Assembly (NCBI RefSeq): GCF_900102485.1
Contig: NZ_FNBX01000002.1
Location: forward strand, 210,295 to 274,294
Direction: 5' to 3'
From: Desulfovibrio legallii
GTDB lineage: Bacteria > Desulfobacterota > Desulfovibrionia > Desulfovibrionales > Desulfovibrionaceae
DNA length: 64,000 nucleotides
Part shown: positions 42,876 to 50,660 of the stretch, piece after piece
How the letters are laid out: each line of letters opens with the position of its first letter
Position numbering within the stretch: position 1 is the stretch's first letter
Program-made: the position numbers and the translations under genes
Notes under the pieces: generated by a model
What the model was told of the DNA's origin: nothing
What the model saw: only the letters and a program-made list of their open reading frames with translations
Databases searched by the model: none

Positions 42876-43938
42876 GCACCCCGTGCGGGAACAAAAGCCC
42901 GCTTCGCGACAAGCCTGCGGGCCGGAAGGGGCCTGCGCCGCCGCGTCGGCGGCCGCCTGCCGTGCAAGCGCCGAACCGCCCGTGCCGGAAGAGCTGACCT
43001 GGGACGCGGCCCGGCTGGAGCGGGCTGGGGCCCTTTCTCGCCGCCGCTTCGGCCGGGGCGTGGCTTTTTATCTGCCGGGCATGTTCGTGCGCGATGGCGT
43101 ATGCGGGCAGTACCCGGCCCTCTCCGTCACCGGGGCGCGTTGCGCCCAGCGCTGCGCCCACTGCGGTGGGCAGCTGCTCAGAAATATGCCGGACGTTTCC
43201 ACGCCGGAGCTTCTGCTGCAGCGCTGTCGCCGCCTGGCCGCGCAGGGCGTGCGCGGCGTGCTGCTTTCCGGCGGCTGCGACGGGCAGGGGCGGGTGCCCT
43301 GGAAGGCGCTTATCCCGACCATCGCCCGGGTGAAGGCGGAAACGGGGCTGTTTGTTTCCGTGCACTGCGGGCTGCTGGAGGCGGCCACGGCTCTGGATTT
43401 GAAGCGGGCCGGGGCGGATCAGGCCCTGGTGGACATTATCGGCAGCGCGGCCACCTACGCCCAGGTCTACCATCTGGCCGACGGGCCGGAGCGCCTGCGC
43501 CGGACCCTGGAGGCCCTGGACGCCGCCGATCTGCCCGTGGTGCCGCACATTGTGGCGGGCCTGCACTTCGGCCGCCTGCTGGGCGAGGGCAAGGCGCTGG
43601 AGCTGCTGGCCCAGCGGCCCCCGGCCCTGCTGGTGGTGGTGGCCTGCATGCGCCTGCCCGGCACGGACATGGCCCAGGCCAGGGCCATAACCGCCGAGGA
43701 GGTTTGCGGGGTGCTCATCCGCGCGCGCGAGCTCCTGCCGGAAACGGAAATCAGCCTGGGCTGCGCCCGCCCCCGCAACGCCGATGCCCTGGAGGCCCTG
43801 GCCCTGCGCGCCGGGGTGAGCCGCATGGCCCTGCCTTCGGCGGAAACCGTGGACCTGGCCCGTGCGCAGGGCCTTGAGCCGACCTTTTACAAAACCTGCT
43901 GCTCCGTCCGCCTGGGCGCGGGCGCGGCCGATTGGTAA
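42862..43938 (+). CDS. Radical SAM protein, LipS1/LipS2-type lipoyl synthase subunit
   Basis: 358 aa. The SAM-cluster motif C-x3-C-x2-C is CAQRCAHC (C94, C98, C101), followed by LLSGGCDGQGRVPW and a TIM-barrel with SVHCGLLE and VPHIVAGLHFG. The first ~40 residues are a Cys/Ala-rich extension. The C-terminus has KTCCSVRLG, possibly a second cluster. By position it is one of a pair that would insert the two sulfur atoms into octanoyl groups, replacing LipA. I cannot assign S1 or S2 safely. It overlaps the flavoprotein gene by 14 bases. Confidence 0.75.
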   Translation: MQLLEHPVREQKPASRQACGPEGACAAASAAACRASAEPPVPEELTWDAARLERAGALSRRRFGRGVAFYLPGMFVRDGVCGQYPALSVTGARCAQRCAHCGGQLLRNMPDVSTPELLLQRCRRLAAQGVRGVLLSGGCDGQGRVPWKALIPTIARVKAETGLFVSVHCGLLEAATALDLKRAGADQALVDIIGSAATYAQVYHLADGPERLRRTLEALDAADLPVVPHIVAGLHFGRLLGEGKALELLAQRPPALLVVVACMRLPGTDMAQARAITAEEVCGVLIRARELLPETEISLGCARPRNADALEALALRAGVSRMALPSAETVDLARAQGLEPTFYKTCCSVRLGAGAADW

Positions 43939-43953
43939 CAGAGTGAGGAAACC

Positions 43954-45042
43954 ATGAGTTCAGTCCCGGAATTGACCCGTCAAGAGGCCCCCCAGCGCCC
44001 AGCGCCGCAGCCCGAAAGCCCGGACGCGCTGCGCATGAGCCTGGCCGCCGCCATGACCCTGGATTTTGCGCCGGGCAGCTTTTACCGCAACGCCTGCCTG
44101 GGCTGCATCAACCTGCTGCTTACCTACCGTTCCGGCTGCGCGGCGCGCTGCGCCTACTGCGGCCTTTCCGGCGACAAACAGAAAAAAAAGAGCAACTGCA
44201 AAAGTTTCATCCGCGTCACCTGGCCCGCCTTTACGCTGGACGCCATCATTGACGGCATTATCCGTCGTCAGAGCCGCGTCAAACGAATTTGCATCTCCAT
44301 GCTCACCAACAGCCGCGCTCCGCGCGACACGGAGAACATCTGCCGTCGGCTGCGCGCGGCCGTGGACATTCCCGTTTCCCTGCTTATTTCGCCCACCATT
44401 CTTAACCGCGAGAATCTGCGGCGTTTCCGCGACGCGGGCGCGGACAAGATCGGCGTGGCCATTGACCTGGCCACCCCGGAGCTGTTCGACCACTACCGCG
44501 GCTCCGGCGTGGGCGGCCCGCACACCTGGGCGCGCTACTGGGAGTGCCTGGGCGAAAGCCTGGAAGTCTTTGGCCGGGATATGGCCGGCTCGCATTTTAT
44601 GGTAGGCATGGGCGAAACCGAGGCCGACATGTGCCGGGCCATGCAGCGGGTGCGGGATATGGGCGGCAACACGCACTTGTTTTCCTTTTATCCCGAAGGC
44701 GGCTCCCCCCTGGCGCAGCGCCTGCCCCCGCCCATAGACCAGTACCGCCGCATCCAGCTGGCCCGCTGGCTCATCGACCACGACAGGGCGGCGGAAAAGA
44801 ATTTTACCTATAACGAACGCGGAGCCGTGGTTGACTACGGCTTGCCCCGCGCGGAGCTGGAGGCCGTCATCGCCACGGGCGAGCCCTTCCGCACCTGCGG
44901 CTGCACCGGCCGCGACGGCGAGGTGGCCTGCAACCGGCCCTATGCCAACGGCAGGCCCGGCCCCGGCATCCGCAACTACCCCTTCAAACCGGAAGCGGCG
45001 GACATACGCCATATCCGCCTGCAACTGGGCCTGCCCGCATAA
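43954..45042 (+). CDS. Radical SAM protein, second LipS1/LipS2-type lipoyl synthase subunit
   Basis: 362 aa. SAM cluster CAARCAYC (C62, C66, C69) preceded by NACLGCINLL and followed by CGLSGDKQKKKSNC; biotin-synthase-like barrel with LLISPTILNRENLRRFRDAG and MVGMGETEADM. The C-terminal half has CGCTGRDGEVACNRPYAN, which may bind an auxiliary cluster, as needed for sulfur insertion. The ATG at 43954 follows GAGTGAGGAAACC, 15 bases after the previous stop. Together with its neighbour it completes the lipoate assembly set. GGGCGG/CCGCCC just after the stop may be a weak terminator. Confidence 0.75.
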   Translation: MSSVPELTRQEAPQRPAPQPESPDALRMSLAAAMTLDFAPGSFYRNACLGCINLLLTYRSGCAARCAYCGLSGDKQKKKSNCKSFIRVTWPAFTLDAIIDGIIRRQSRVKRICISMLTNSRAPRDTENICRRLRAAVDIPVSLLISPTILNRENLRRFRDAGADKIGVAIDLATPELFDHYRGSGVGGPHTWARYWECLGESLEVFGRDMAGSHFMVGMGETEADMCRAMQRVRDMGGNTHLFSFYPEGGSPLAQRLPPPIDQYRRIQLARWLIDHDRAAEKNFTYNERGAVVDYGLPRAELEAVIATGEPFRTCGCTGRDGEVACNRPYANGRPGPGIRNYPFKPEAADIRHIRLQLGLPA

Positions 45043-45243
45043 GCGGGCGGGAGCGGACGTCCGCCCTGCGGACGCGCCGTGAAAGGCCGCGCCGGCTTGC
45101 CCCTACCGGCGTGGCCCGTTTTTGCCGGGCCCTGCCAGGCAGCGCGCCTTTGGGCATGCGCCTTCCCCCGGAGCAGGCGGAATGCCCCAGCGCGCAGCCT
45201 TGAGCCCGGCGGGCGCCGCCGCCGGCCCTGCCCGGAGTCCGCG

Positions 45244-46248
45244 TTACCGTTCTTCCAGCGCCACGGCGGCCCGCAGGATTTCAGCCAGGACGTCTTCCGC
45301 AACGGTCATGTCCGCGGTGCAGAAGTTGTGGAAGAAGTTGGGGTCGCCGTAGTCCTGATTGCTGTATTCCGGCAGGGGAAAGTAGGTGAGGCGCAACAGT
45401 TTGATGAACGGGCGGGCGGTATAGTTCACGTATTTTCTGGAGAAAAATTCTATGAGGGTTGCGCCCTCCGGCAGAAACCAGGCGTGGACCATGCCCGCGC
45501 CGTGCGGGCCCGCCAGGATGCTTGTGTTGGCGGTGATTTCCAGTTGCCGGGCCAGGGGCAGGGCGGCCAGGTCCACGATTTCAAAAGCGTATTGGCGGCA
45601 AAGGGCCTGAACGGCCTCGGCGTTCAGCACCCTTCGCGTACCGGATCTGTGGCTGTAGACGCGCCGCCGGGGGCCGGGGGCGGCTGTCGGTGCGCGCAGG
45701 GCTTCCCGGATCCGGAAGAAAACCGGGGCGTGTTCCGTCAGGCCGGCAAAAGTAAATTTTTCCGCCACATAAAGGTTTTTGACGATGCAATCCGGGGTAT
45801 AGGCCACAATGCGGTCCGCGCTTACGCCCAGCATGGCGAGGGAATCCCGCATAAAAGGCGCAGCGGCGCGCACCAGGTATGCGCCGCGAAAGCCCGCCTG
45901 TTCAAAATAGGCCACGCGCGGCAGGCACTCCGTCATCCAGTGAAAAAAGGTGTGGCACCAGTTGTTGGCCAGGAAGGCGCAGTCCTCAAGCACCGCCTGG
46001 GGGCGAAAAACGTGTTCCCGCGCCAGGTGGTGCTGCAGGCGGTGTTCCGTATCCGGATAGTTGGAGGACTCGTCCAGGGCTGTATCCAGCAGTCTGCCGG
46101 GATGGAGAGAGATAAAGGGAAACGCGCCCCAGATGTAGGCCTTTTTCAGGCAGGCGCAGCGCAGGGCCGGGCCCTCGGCCTGCCCGAAGCGGAGTGCATG
46201 GCGCGTGCTGCCGGCCAGGTGCGCGGCGTCGTCAAAAAGTCGCAGCAT
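45244..46248 (-). CDS. Glycosyltransferase family 61 protein
   Basis: 334 aa. GT61-type signatures: NWCHTFFHWMTECLPRVAYF, RRRVYSHRSGTRRVLNAEAV and ILAGPHGAGMVHAWFLPEGA with the conserved GPHGAG and a following Glu (LIEFF). No membrane helix or signal. I choose the ATG at 46248 (GAGG seven bases upstream) over an ATG five codons earlier. It converges on the radical-SAM gene. Likely adds a sugar to lipopolysaccharide or capsule; donor and acceptor unknown. The 200-bp gap 45043-45243 holds only GC-rich sequence with possible small hairpins. Confidence 0.82.
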   Translation of the reverse strand: MLRLFDDAAHLAGSTRHALRFGQAEGPALRCACLKKAYIWGAFPFISLHPGRLLDTALDESSNYPDTEHRLQHHLAREHVFRPQAVLEDCAFLANNWCHTFFHWMTECLPRVAYFEQAGFRGAYLVRAAAPFMRDSLAMLGVSADRIVAYTPDCIVKNLYVAEKFTFAGLTEHAPVFFRIREALRAPTAAPGPRRRVYSHRSGTRRVLNAEAVQALCRQYAFEIVDLAALPLARQLEITANTSILAGPHGAGMVHAWFLPEGATLIEFFSRKYVNYTARPFIKLLRLTYFPLPEYSNQDYGDPNFFHNFCTADMTVAEDVLAEILRAAVALEER

Positions 46249-46297
46249 ACGTCTGCCTCGCATTTCTCGGACGGCTGACAGGGTTGGGGCGGGCCGC

Positions 46298-47047
46298 TCA
46301 GTGGGCGGCGAAGGGCTCCAACGGTATCTTTTCTTCTAGGCTGTATTCTCGGCTGGCCGCCATAAAGGCGTCAGCTTTTGGCGCTATCCGGGTGCGCAGC
46401 ACGCGGCGGCGTTCGTCCTGCAGGGTGCGGTCGCGCCCGGAGCTCATCCCGCCCAATTCCATATAGCTTACGGCCACGGGCAGGCGGGCCAGGTTGTGGC
46501 CGGTCAGCACGCGGGCCGCCCAGTCAAAATCCCCGGCGATTCTGTACCGGGGGTCAAACGGTTCCCGCCGCAGCAGGGAGAGGCGTGCAAAGGTGGCGGG
46601 GAAGGCAAGCCCCATGTTGGAAAAAAACTGGCGGTAGACGGCGGAGAGGCTGCGGTCGCAGACGGTGCGCGGCTGTCCGTCCTTCCCCTGGAACAGCGCT
46701 CCGAAGGCCAGCTCCACGGCGTCAGGCAGGCGGCGCAGATGGCGACAGCACTGGGCCAGGGTGTGGGGGTGGAGCAGGGCGTCGTCCGCGCCAAGGAACA
46801 GCGCCCAGTGGCCCGTGGCCCGGCGCACGGCTTTGTTCCAGGCATCATAAACGCCGGTGTCCGGCTCCGAAACCGGGCGCACCCGCGGGTCGTCCCAGGC
46901 CCGCAGAAGGTCCAGGGTGCCGTCAGTGGAGCCGCCGTCCTGCACAATCCATTCCCAGTGCGGGTAGGACTGGCGGTGGAGGGAGGCCATGAGCCGGGGC
47001 AGAAATTTTTTGCCGTTGTATACGGCTGTGATGACGGAAAATTTCAT
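46298..47047 (-). CDS. Glycosyltransferase family 2 protein
   Basis: 249 aa, single GT-A domain. VITAVYNGKKFLPRLMASL at the start, VQDGGSTDGT, SEPDTGVYDAWNKAV and the DxD-type FLGADD. The same YDAWNKA signature recurs in the N-terminal domains of the genes at 50661 and 53258, so the three are paralogues. ATG at 47047 with a distant GGAG; the frame continues upstream but is not glycosyltransferase-like. Located 49 bases after... the GT61 start side, so both probably belong to one surface-glycan unit. Confidence 0.85.
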   Translation of the reverse strand: MKFSVITAVYNGKKFLPRLMASLHRQSYPHWEWIVQDGGSTDGTLDLLRAWDDPRVRPVSEPDTGVYDAWNKAVRRATGHWALFLGADDALLHPHTLAQCCRHLRRLPDAVELAFGALFQGKDGQPRTVCDRSLSAVYRQFFSNMGLAFPATFARLSLLRREPFDPRYRIAGDFDWAARVLTGHNLARLPVAVSYMELGGMSSGRDRTLQDERRRVLRTRIAPKADAFMAASREYSLEEKIPLEPFAAH

Positions 47048-47130
47048 AGGCAGCCTGGCTCCGGGCGGTTGCGCGCCCCGCGGGGACGACCGCCGCGGGC
47101 ATTGCGGGGCGCGCCACGGGCGCGCGAAGG

Positions 47131-48564
47131 CTACGGCGTTACGGCGGCCCCGGCAACGGGGGATACGGCGGGCGCGGCCGGAGTTTCGCCCCATTGCAGG
47201 GGCGGGGCGGTATCCGGGGCCAGGGGCGCATCCTGCAGGGCTTCGCGCACCCGGGTCTGAAAATCCTCCAGGCTGAAGCGGGCCGCCCCCACCACCGGCG
47301 GCGCGCTGACCACGGCCTCGGTGGCCTTGTGGGCGCGGTCCGGATCCGTCAGCGGCAGCGCGCCGGGCGTCAGCGCCGCCGGGGGCAGGGGCGCGGCAAA
47401 GGGCGCGTGCAGGGCCTCCAGAGACTGAGCGAAAAAGCGCGGGCGCACCTCGTATTGGCCGCTGCGTTCCCAAAGCTCCAGCAGCAGCACGCTTCCCGGC
47501 GGGATTGTGTCGGGGGGGTAGCCAGGGGCCTTCCAGCTCAGCCCCAGCAGGGCGGCCACCTGGGCGATATTGGTGTCGTGCCCCACAAAGATTGCCAATC
47601 TGGCCGCATTGCAGCGCTGGTCCGTATGCTGGCCCGCCAGGGCGAGGGACATGGCGTTGAGCAGGCTTGCGCCGTTGGCCTTGGCCACCTGCGGCGCGCG
47701 GTTGATCACGTCGAAAACCCGAACGCGCAGGGGCAGCACCAGGCGCAGCACCCGCGCGTCCACCTGGCCCCAACCGGCCCGGCTTTCGGGCCACTGGCCG
47801 TACTCCAGCAGAAAAATTTCGGCCAGGCTGGCGGCCGCGTTCAGCCCGCCCGCCAGTTTGACCCCGCTGCCCCCGGCGGCCACGCTCACGGAATTGGGAA
47901 TGTCCGCCAGGCCGCAGTGCGGCGGCAGGTTGAAGCGCGCGCAGAATTTGGCCGAAACCGGCGCGCTCATGGCCTCCAGGCTGGCCAGGGCCTCGCCTTG
48001 CTCCTGCCGCAGGTGGTCCAGATCGCCCTCCGCCATCTGCAGCACCTCGCCCGCCACCTGGGTCGGGTCATAGCTGTAGAGGCCCGCCTTGACGGGATGG
48101 AAAAGGGGATCGGGGTCCGCAGCGGCCACGGCGTAGCCCCGGTTGCAGCCGGGGGCCAGGCCGTCCAGCAGGGCGCGCGCCGTGGCCCGGGTGCGCTGGT
48201 CCACATCGGCGCGCACAAAGATGCGTCCCGGCGGCGGGCAGACGTCTTCGGGCAGGATGCCCAGGCGCAACAGCTCGCCGCGCAGGTCTTCCCACATGGC
48301 GGTGACGAGCTGCGCCCCGCGGGGGGTAAGCCAGCCCGTGGGCACGGGCCACTGGGGCCAGGTGCGGGTGCTCCAGAGGGCCAGGGTTTTGGCGTCCTGG
48401 GTGGGGGCGCGCACGCCGTGGCGCGAGAGGGCGACTATTTTGAGCAGCCGGGCCGTTTCGGAGCCCTGGGCCGGGGCTGCGGCGGGCGCGGCGGCCAGGG
48501 ACGCGCTGCAGCAGAGCGCCGCACAGACAAGGCCCGCAAGGAGCAGATGAAGGGGGATGCGCAT
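47131..48564 (-). CDS. Periplasmic histidine acid phosphatase (phytase/AppA family)
   Basis: 477 aa. Signal peptide (MRIPLHLLLAGLVCAALCCS, cleavage near ~25). Catalytic RHGVRAPT (His49) and the proton-donor HD in FVGHDTNIAQVAALLGL, plus a conserved Arg in FVRADVDQRTRAT. Hydrolyses phosphomonoesters such as phytate or glucose-1-phosphate in the periplasm. The ~90-residue C-terminal extension (PLAPDTAPPLQW...) is Ala/Pro-rich and not part of the usual ~410-aa enzyme. ATG after AAGGAGAGCCC. Divergent from the acetyltransferase gene. Clustered with glycan genes but no mechanistic link is evident. Confidence 0.9.
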   Translation of the reverse strand: MRIPLHLLLAGLVCAALCCSASLAAAPAAAPAQGSETARLLKIVALSRHGVRAPTQDAKTLALWSTRTWPQWPVPTGWLTPRGAQLVTAMWEDLRGELLRLGILPEDVCPPPGRIFVRADVDQRTRATARALLDGLAPGCNRGYAVAAADPDPLFHPVKAGLYSYDPTQVAGEVLQMAEGDLDHLRQEQGEALASLEAMSAPVSAKFCARFNLPPHCGLADIPNSVSVAAGGSGVKLAGGLNAAASLAEIFLLEYGQWPESRAGWGQVDARVLRLVLPLRVRVFDVINRAPQVAKANGASLLNAMSLALAGQHTDQRCNAARLAIFVGHDTNIAQVAALLGLSWKAPGYPPDTIPPGSVLLLELWERSGQYEVRPRFFAQSLEALHAPFAAPLPPAALTPGALPLTDPDRAHKATEAVVSAPPVVGAARFSLEDFQTRVREALQDAPLAPDTAPPLQWGETPAAPAVSPVAGAAVTP

Positions 48565-48785
48565 GGGCTCTCCTTGACGAAAAAACGGGACCGACCAACG
48601 GCCGCCGTGGCTTTAGCATACCCGCAAAGACGGCCGCGGGCAATGCCGGGAGGCGGCGGCGCGAAGCATTGCTTTTGCGCGCGTTCGGGGCTAAAAGAAT
48701 TTTTTTGCTTCGTTCCGGACCGGTACGGCGCGGTGGCCCACGGCGGAAAGAGGTTCCTCATTTTGTCAGCGCAGGTGCAGCAGCC

Positions 48786-49334
48786 ATGCCCGTCGCCATT
48801 CCGCGCTTCGGCGTCGAAGAGTGTCCGTTGCTTCCCCCAGTGCGGGCGGAAGATCTGGAAGGCCTGGTCATCCGCCCGGCCACGGTGCGCGACGTGCACG
48901 GCATGTCCGCCCTTATCAACCAATACGCCGCGGCCAACGTTATGCTGGCGCGCGGGCCGCAGTACCTTTATCAGCACATTCAGGACTATATGGTGGCGGT
49001 AACGGCCGCCGCCGACGGCGCAACGCCGGTGGTGGTGGCCTGCGGGGCGCTGCATGTGCTGTGGGAGGATCTGGCTGAGATCCGCTCTCTGGCGGTGCAC
49101 GCCGCGTGCCAGGGGCACGGTCTGGGCCGCCGCATGGTGGCGGCGCTGGTGGCGCACAGCCGGGCCCTGGGCCTGCCGCGGGTTTTTGCCTTTACCCTGG
49201 CGGCGGATTTTTTCGCCCGCTGCGGCTTCAGCGAATACCAGCGCGACAAACTGCCGCCTGTGGTCTGGGTGGAATGCAGCAAGTGCCCGAAATTCTACTG
49301 CTGTGACGAAACGGCCATGATCCTGGAGCTGTGA
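48786..49334 (+). CDS. argA: GNAT-type N-acetylglutamate synthase (short ArgA)
   Basis: First step of arginine synthesis by a stand-alone GNAT domain, 182 aa. [20 protein letters not shown] at the N-terminus, [20 protein letters not shown] with the acetyl-CoA loop (QGHGLG ~108), [10 protein letters not shown], and a C-terminal [18 protein letters not shown] typical of these short synthases. The ATG at 48786 has only a weak CAGGTG upstream; the frame is open 39 codons further. It lies 85 bases before argF, which supports the arginine role. Without that context it would be a generic acetyltransferase. Confidence 0.8.
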   Translation: MPVAIPRFGVEECPLLPPVRAEDLEGLVIRPATVRDVHGMSALINQYAAANVMLARGPQYLYQHIQDYMVAVTAAADGATPVVVACGALHVLWEDLAEIRSLAVHAACQGHGLGRRMVAALVAHSRALGLPRVFAFTLAADFFARCGFSEYQRDKLPPVVWVECSKCPKFYCCDETAMILEL

Positions 49335-49419
49335 AGGGGCGCTCGGCAAACCCCGGCTGAGCGCGGGAACGCGCATACGGAACGCCGCCTGCGGGCGGGA
49401 TCGAGAGGAGGCGGAAGCC

Positions 49420-50436
49420 ATGAACAGACTGTACCAGAGGGATTTTTTGAAGGAACTGGACTTCACGCCCGAAGACCTCACCTACCTGCTGGATCTGGCG
49501 GCCCTGCTCAAGCGGGCCAAGAAAACCCGCACCGAGCAGCCATATCTGGAAGGCAGGAACATCGTGATCCTGTTTGAGAAGGATTCCACCCGCACCCGTT
49601 GCTCTTTTGAAGTGGCGGCCTACGACCAGGGCGCGCGGGTGACCTATCTGGGGCCCTCCGGCTCGCAGATGGGCAAAAAGGAATCGCTGGCGGATACGGC
49701 GCGCGTGCTGGCCCGGTTTTACGACGGCATTGAGTACCGCGGCTACGGGCAGGCGCGCGTGGAGGCCCTGGCCCTGCACGCCGACGTGCCGGTGTGGAAC
49801 GGCCTGACCAACGAGTGGCACCCCACCCAGTTTCTGGCCGACATGCTGACCATGCGCGAAAACAGCCCCAAGCCGCTCTGCGAGCAGAAGCTGGCCTATC
49901 TGGGCGACGCGCGCTACAATATGGGCAATTCTCTCATGGTGGGCTCGGCCCTGCTGGGGCTGGACTTCCGCTCCGTGGCCCCGCGGGCGCTGTGGACCTC
50001 TGACGAAGTTTTTCTCACGGCGCAGAAAATCGCCGAAAAGACCGGCGCGCGCATCACCCGCACGGAAAACGTGGACGAAGGCGTGCGCGGCTGCGACTTC
50101 CTCTCTACGGACGTCTGGGTCTCCATGGGCGAGCCCGACGCGGTGTGGGAAGAGCGCATCCGCCTGCTCAAACCCTACCGGGTGGACGCGGCGGTCATGA
50201 ACAAGACCGGCAACCGCGACTGCAAGTTTCTGCACTGCCTGCCCAGCTTCCACAACCGCGAAACCGCGGTGGGCGAGCAGATCTACCAGCGCTTCGGCCT
50301 GAACTGCATGGAAGTGAGCGACGAGGTTTTTGAATCCCCGCGCAACCTGGCCTTTGAAGAGGCGGAAAACCGCCTGCACACCATCAAGGCCGTTATGGTG
50401 GCCACCCTGGCCCAGACGCCCATTGAGGTGGAGTAG
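49420..50436 (+). CDS. argF: Ornithine carbamoyltransferase
   Basis: Converts ornithine and carbamoyl phosphate to citrulline. 338 aa. Carbamoyl-phosphate loop STRTRCSF (S56), [37 protein letters not shown], and the ornithine-site HCLPSFHN (~272), where Ser replaces the common Ala. The ATG follows GAGAGGAGGCGGAAGCC. Paired with the argA-like gene. It converges on the glycosyltransferase at 50661, with dispersed-repeat copy 3 between. Confidence 0.96.
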   Translation: MNRLYQRDFLKELDFTPEDLTYLLDLAALLKRAKKTRTEQPYLEGRNIVILFEKDSTRTRCSFEVAAYDQGARVTYLGPSGSQMGKKESLADTARVLARFYDGIEYRGYGQARVEALALHADVPVWNGLTNEWHPTQFLADMLTMRENSPKPLCEQKLAYLGDARYNMGNSLMVGSALLGLDFRSVAPRALWTSDEVFLTAQKIAEKTGARITRTENVDEGVRGCDFLSTDVWVSMGEPDAVWEERIRLLKPYRVDAAVMNKTGNRDCKFLHCLPSFHNRETAVGEQIYQRFGLNCMEVSDEVFESPRNLAFEEAENRLHTIKAVMVATLAQTPIEVE

Positions 50437-50517
50437 GGGGGATCAGAGGGGGAGGCGGGTATGACGCGGCGTCATCCTGCTTCCCCTGAGACGACAGCGC
50501 AAGCAGCCTCACCTAGG

Positions 50518-50640
50518 GCAGATTAACTACGGCACGCTCGTTTCGGCGCTTAACAGCGCAAATAAATTGCGCTTACGCCTCCACAGCGGGCGTCTGCTCA
50601 CGCAGCCGCCAGGGCATTTCAACTTTGAAATGCCCTGGCA
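50518..50640 (+). repeat. Dispersed intergenic repeat, copy 3 of 3, with GGCATTTCAA hairpin
   Basis: GCAGATTAACTACGGCACGC, TCGTTTCGGCGCTTAACAGC, GCAAATAAATTGCGC and GCCGCCAGGGC align with the other two copies. It ends in CCAGGGCATTTCAA-CT-TTGAAATGCCCTGG, a perfect 14-bp-arm hairpin. Located between convergent argF and a glycosyltransferase gene, where it probably stops transcription from both sides. Confidence 0.75.
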
Positions 50641-50660
50641 CCACAGCTATCTCAGTATTT

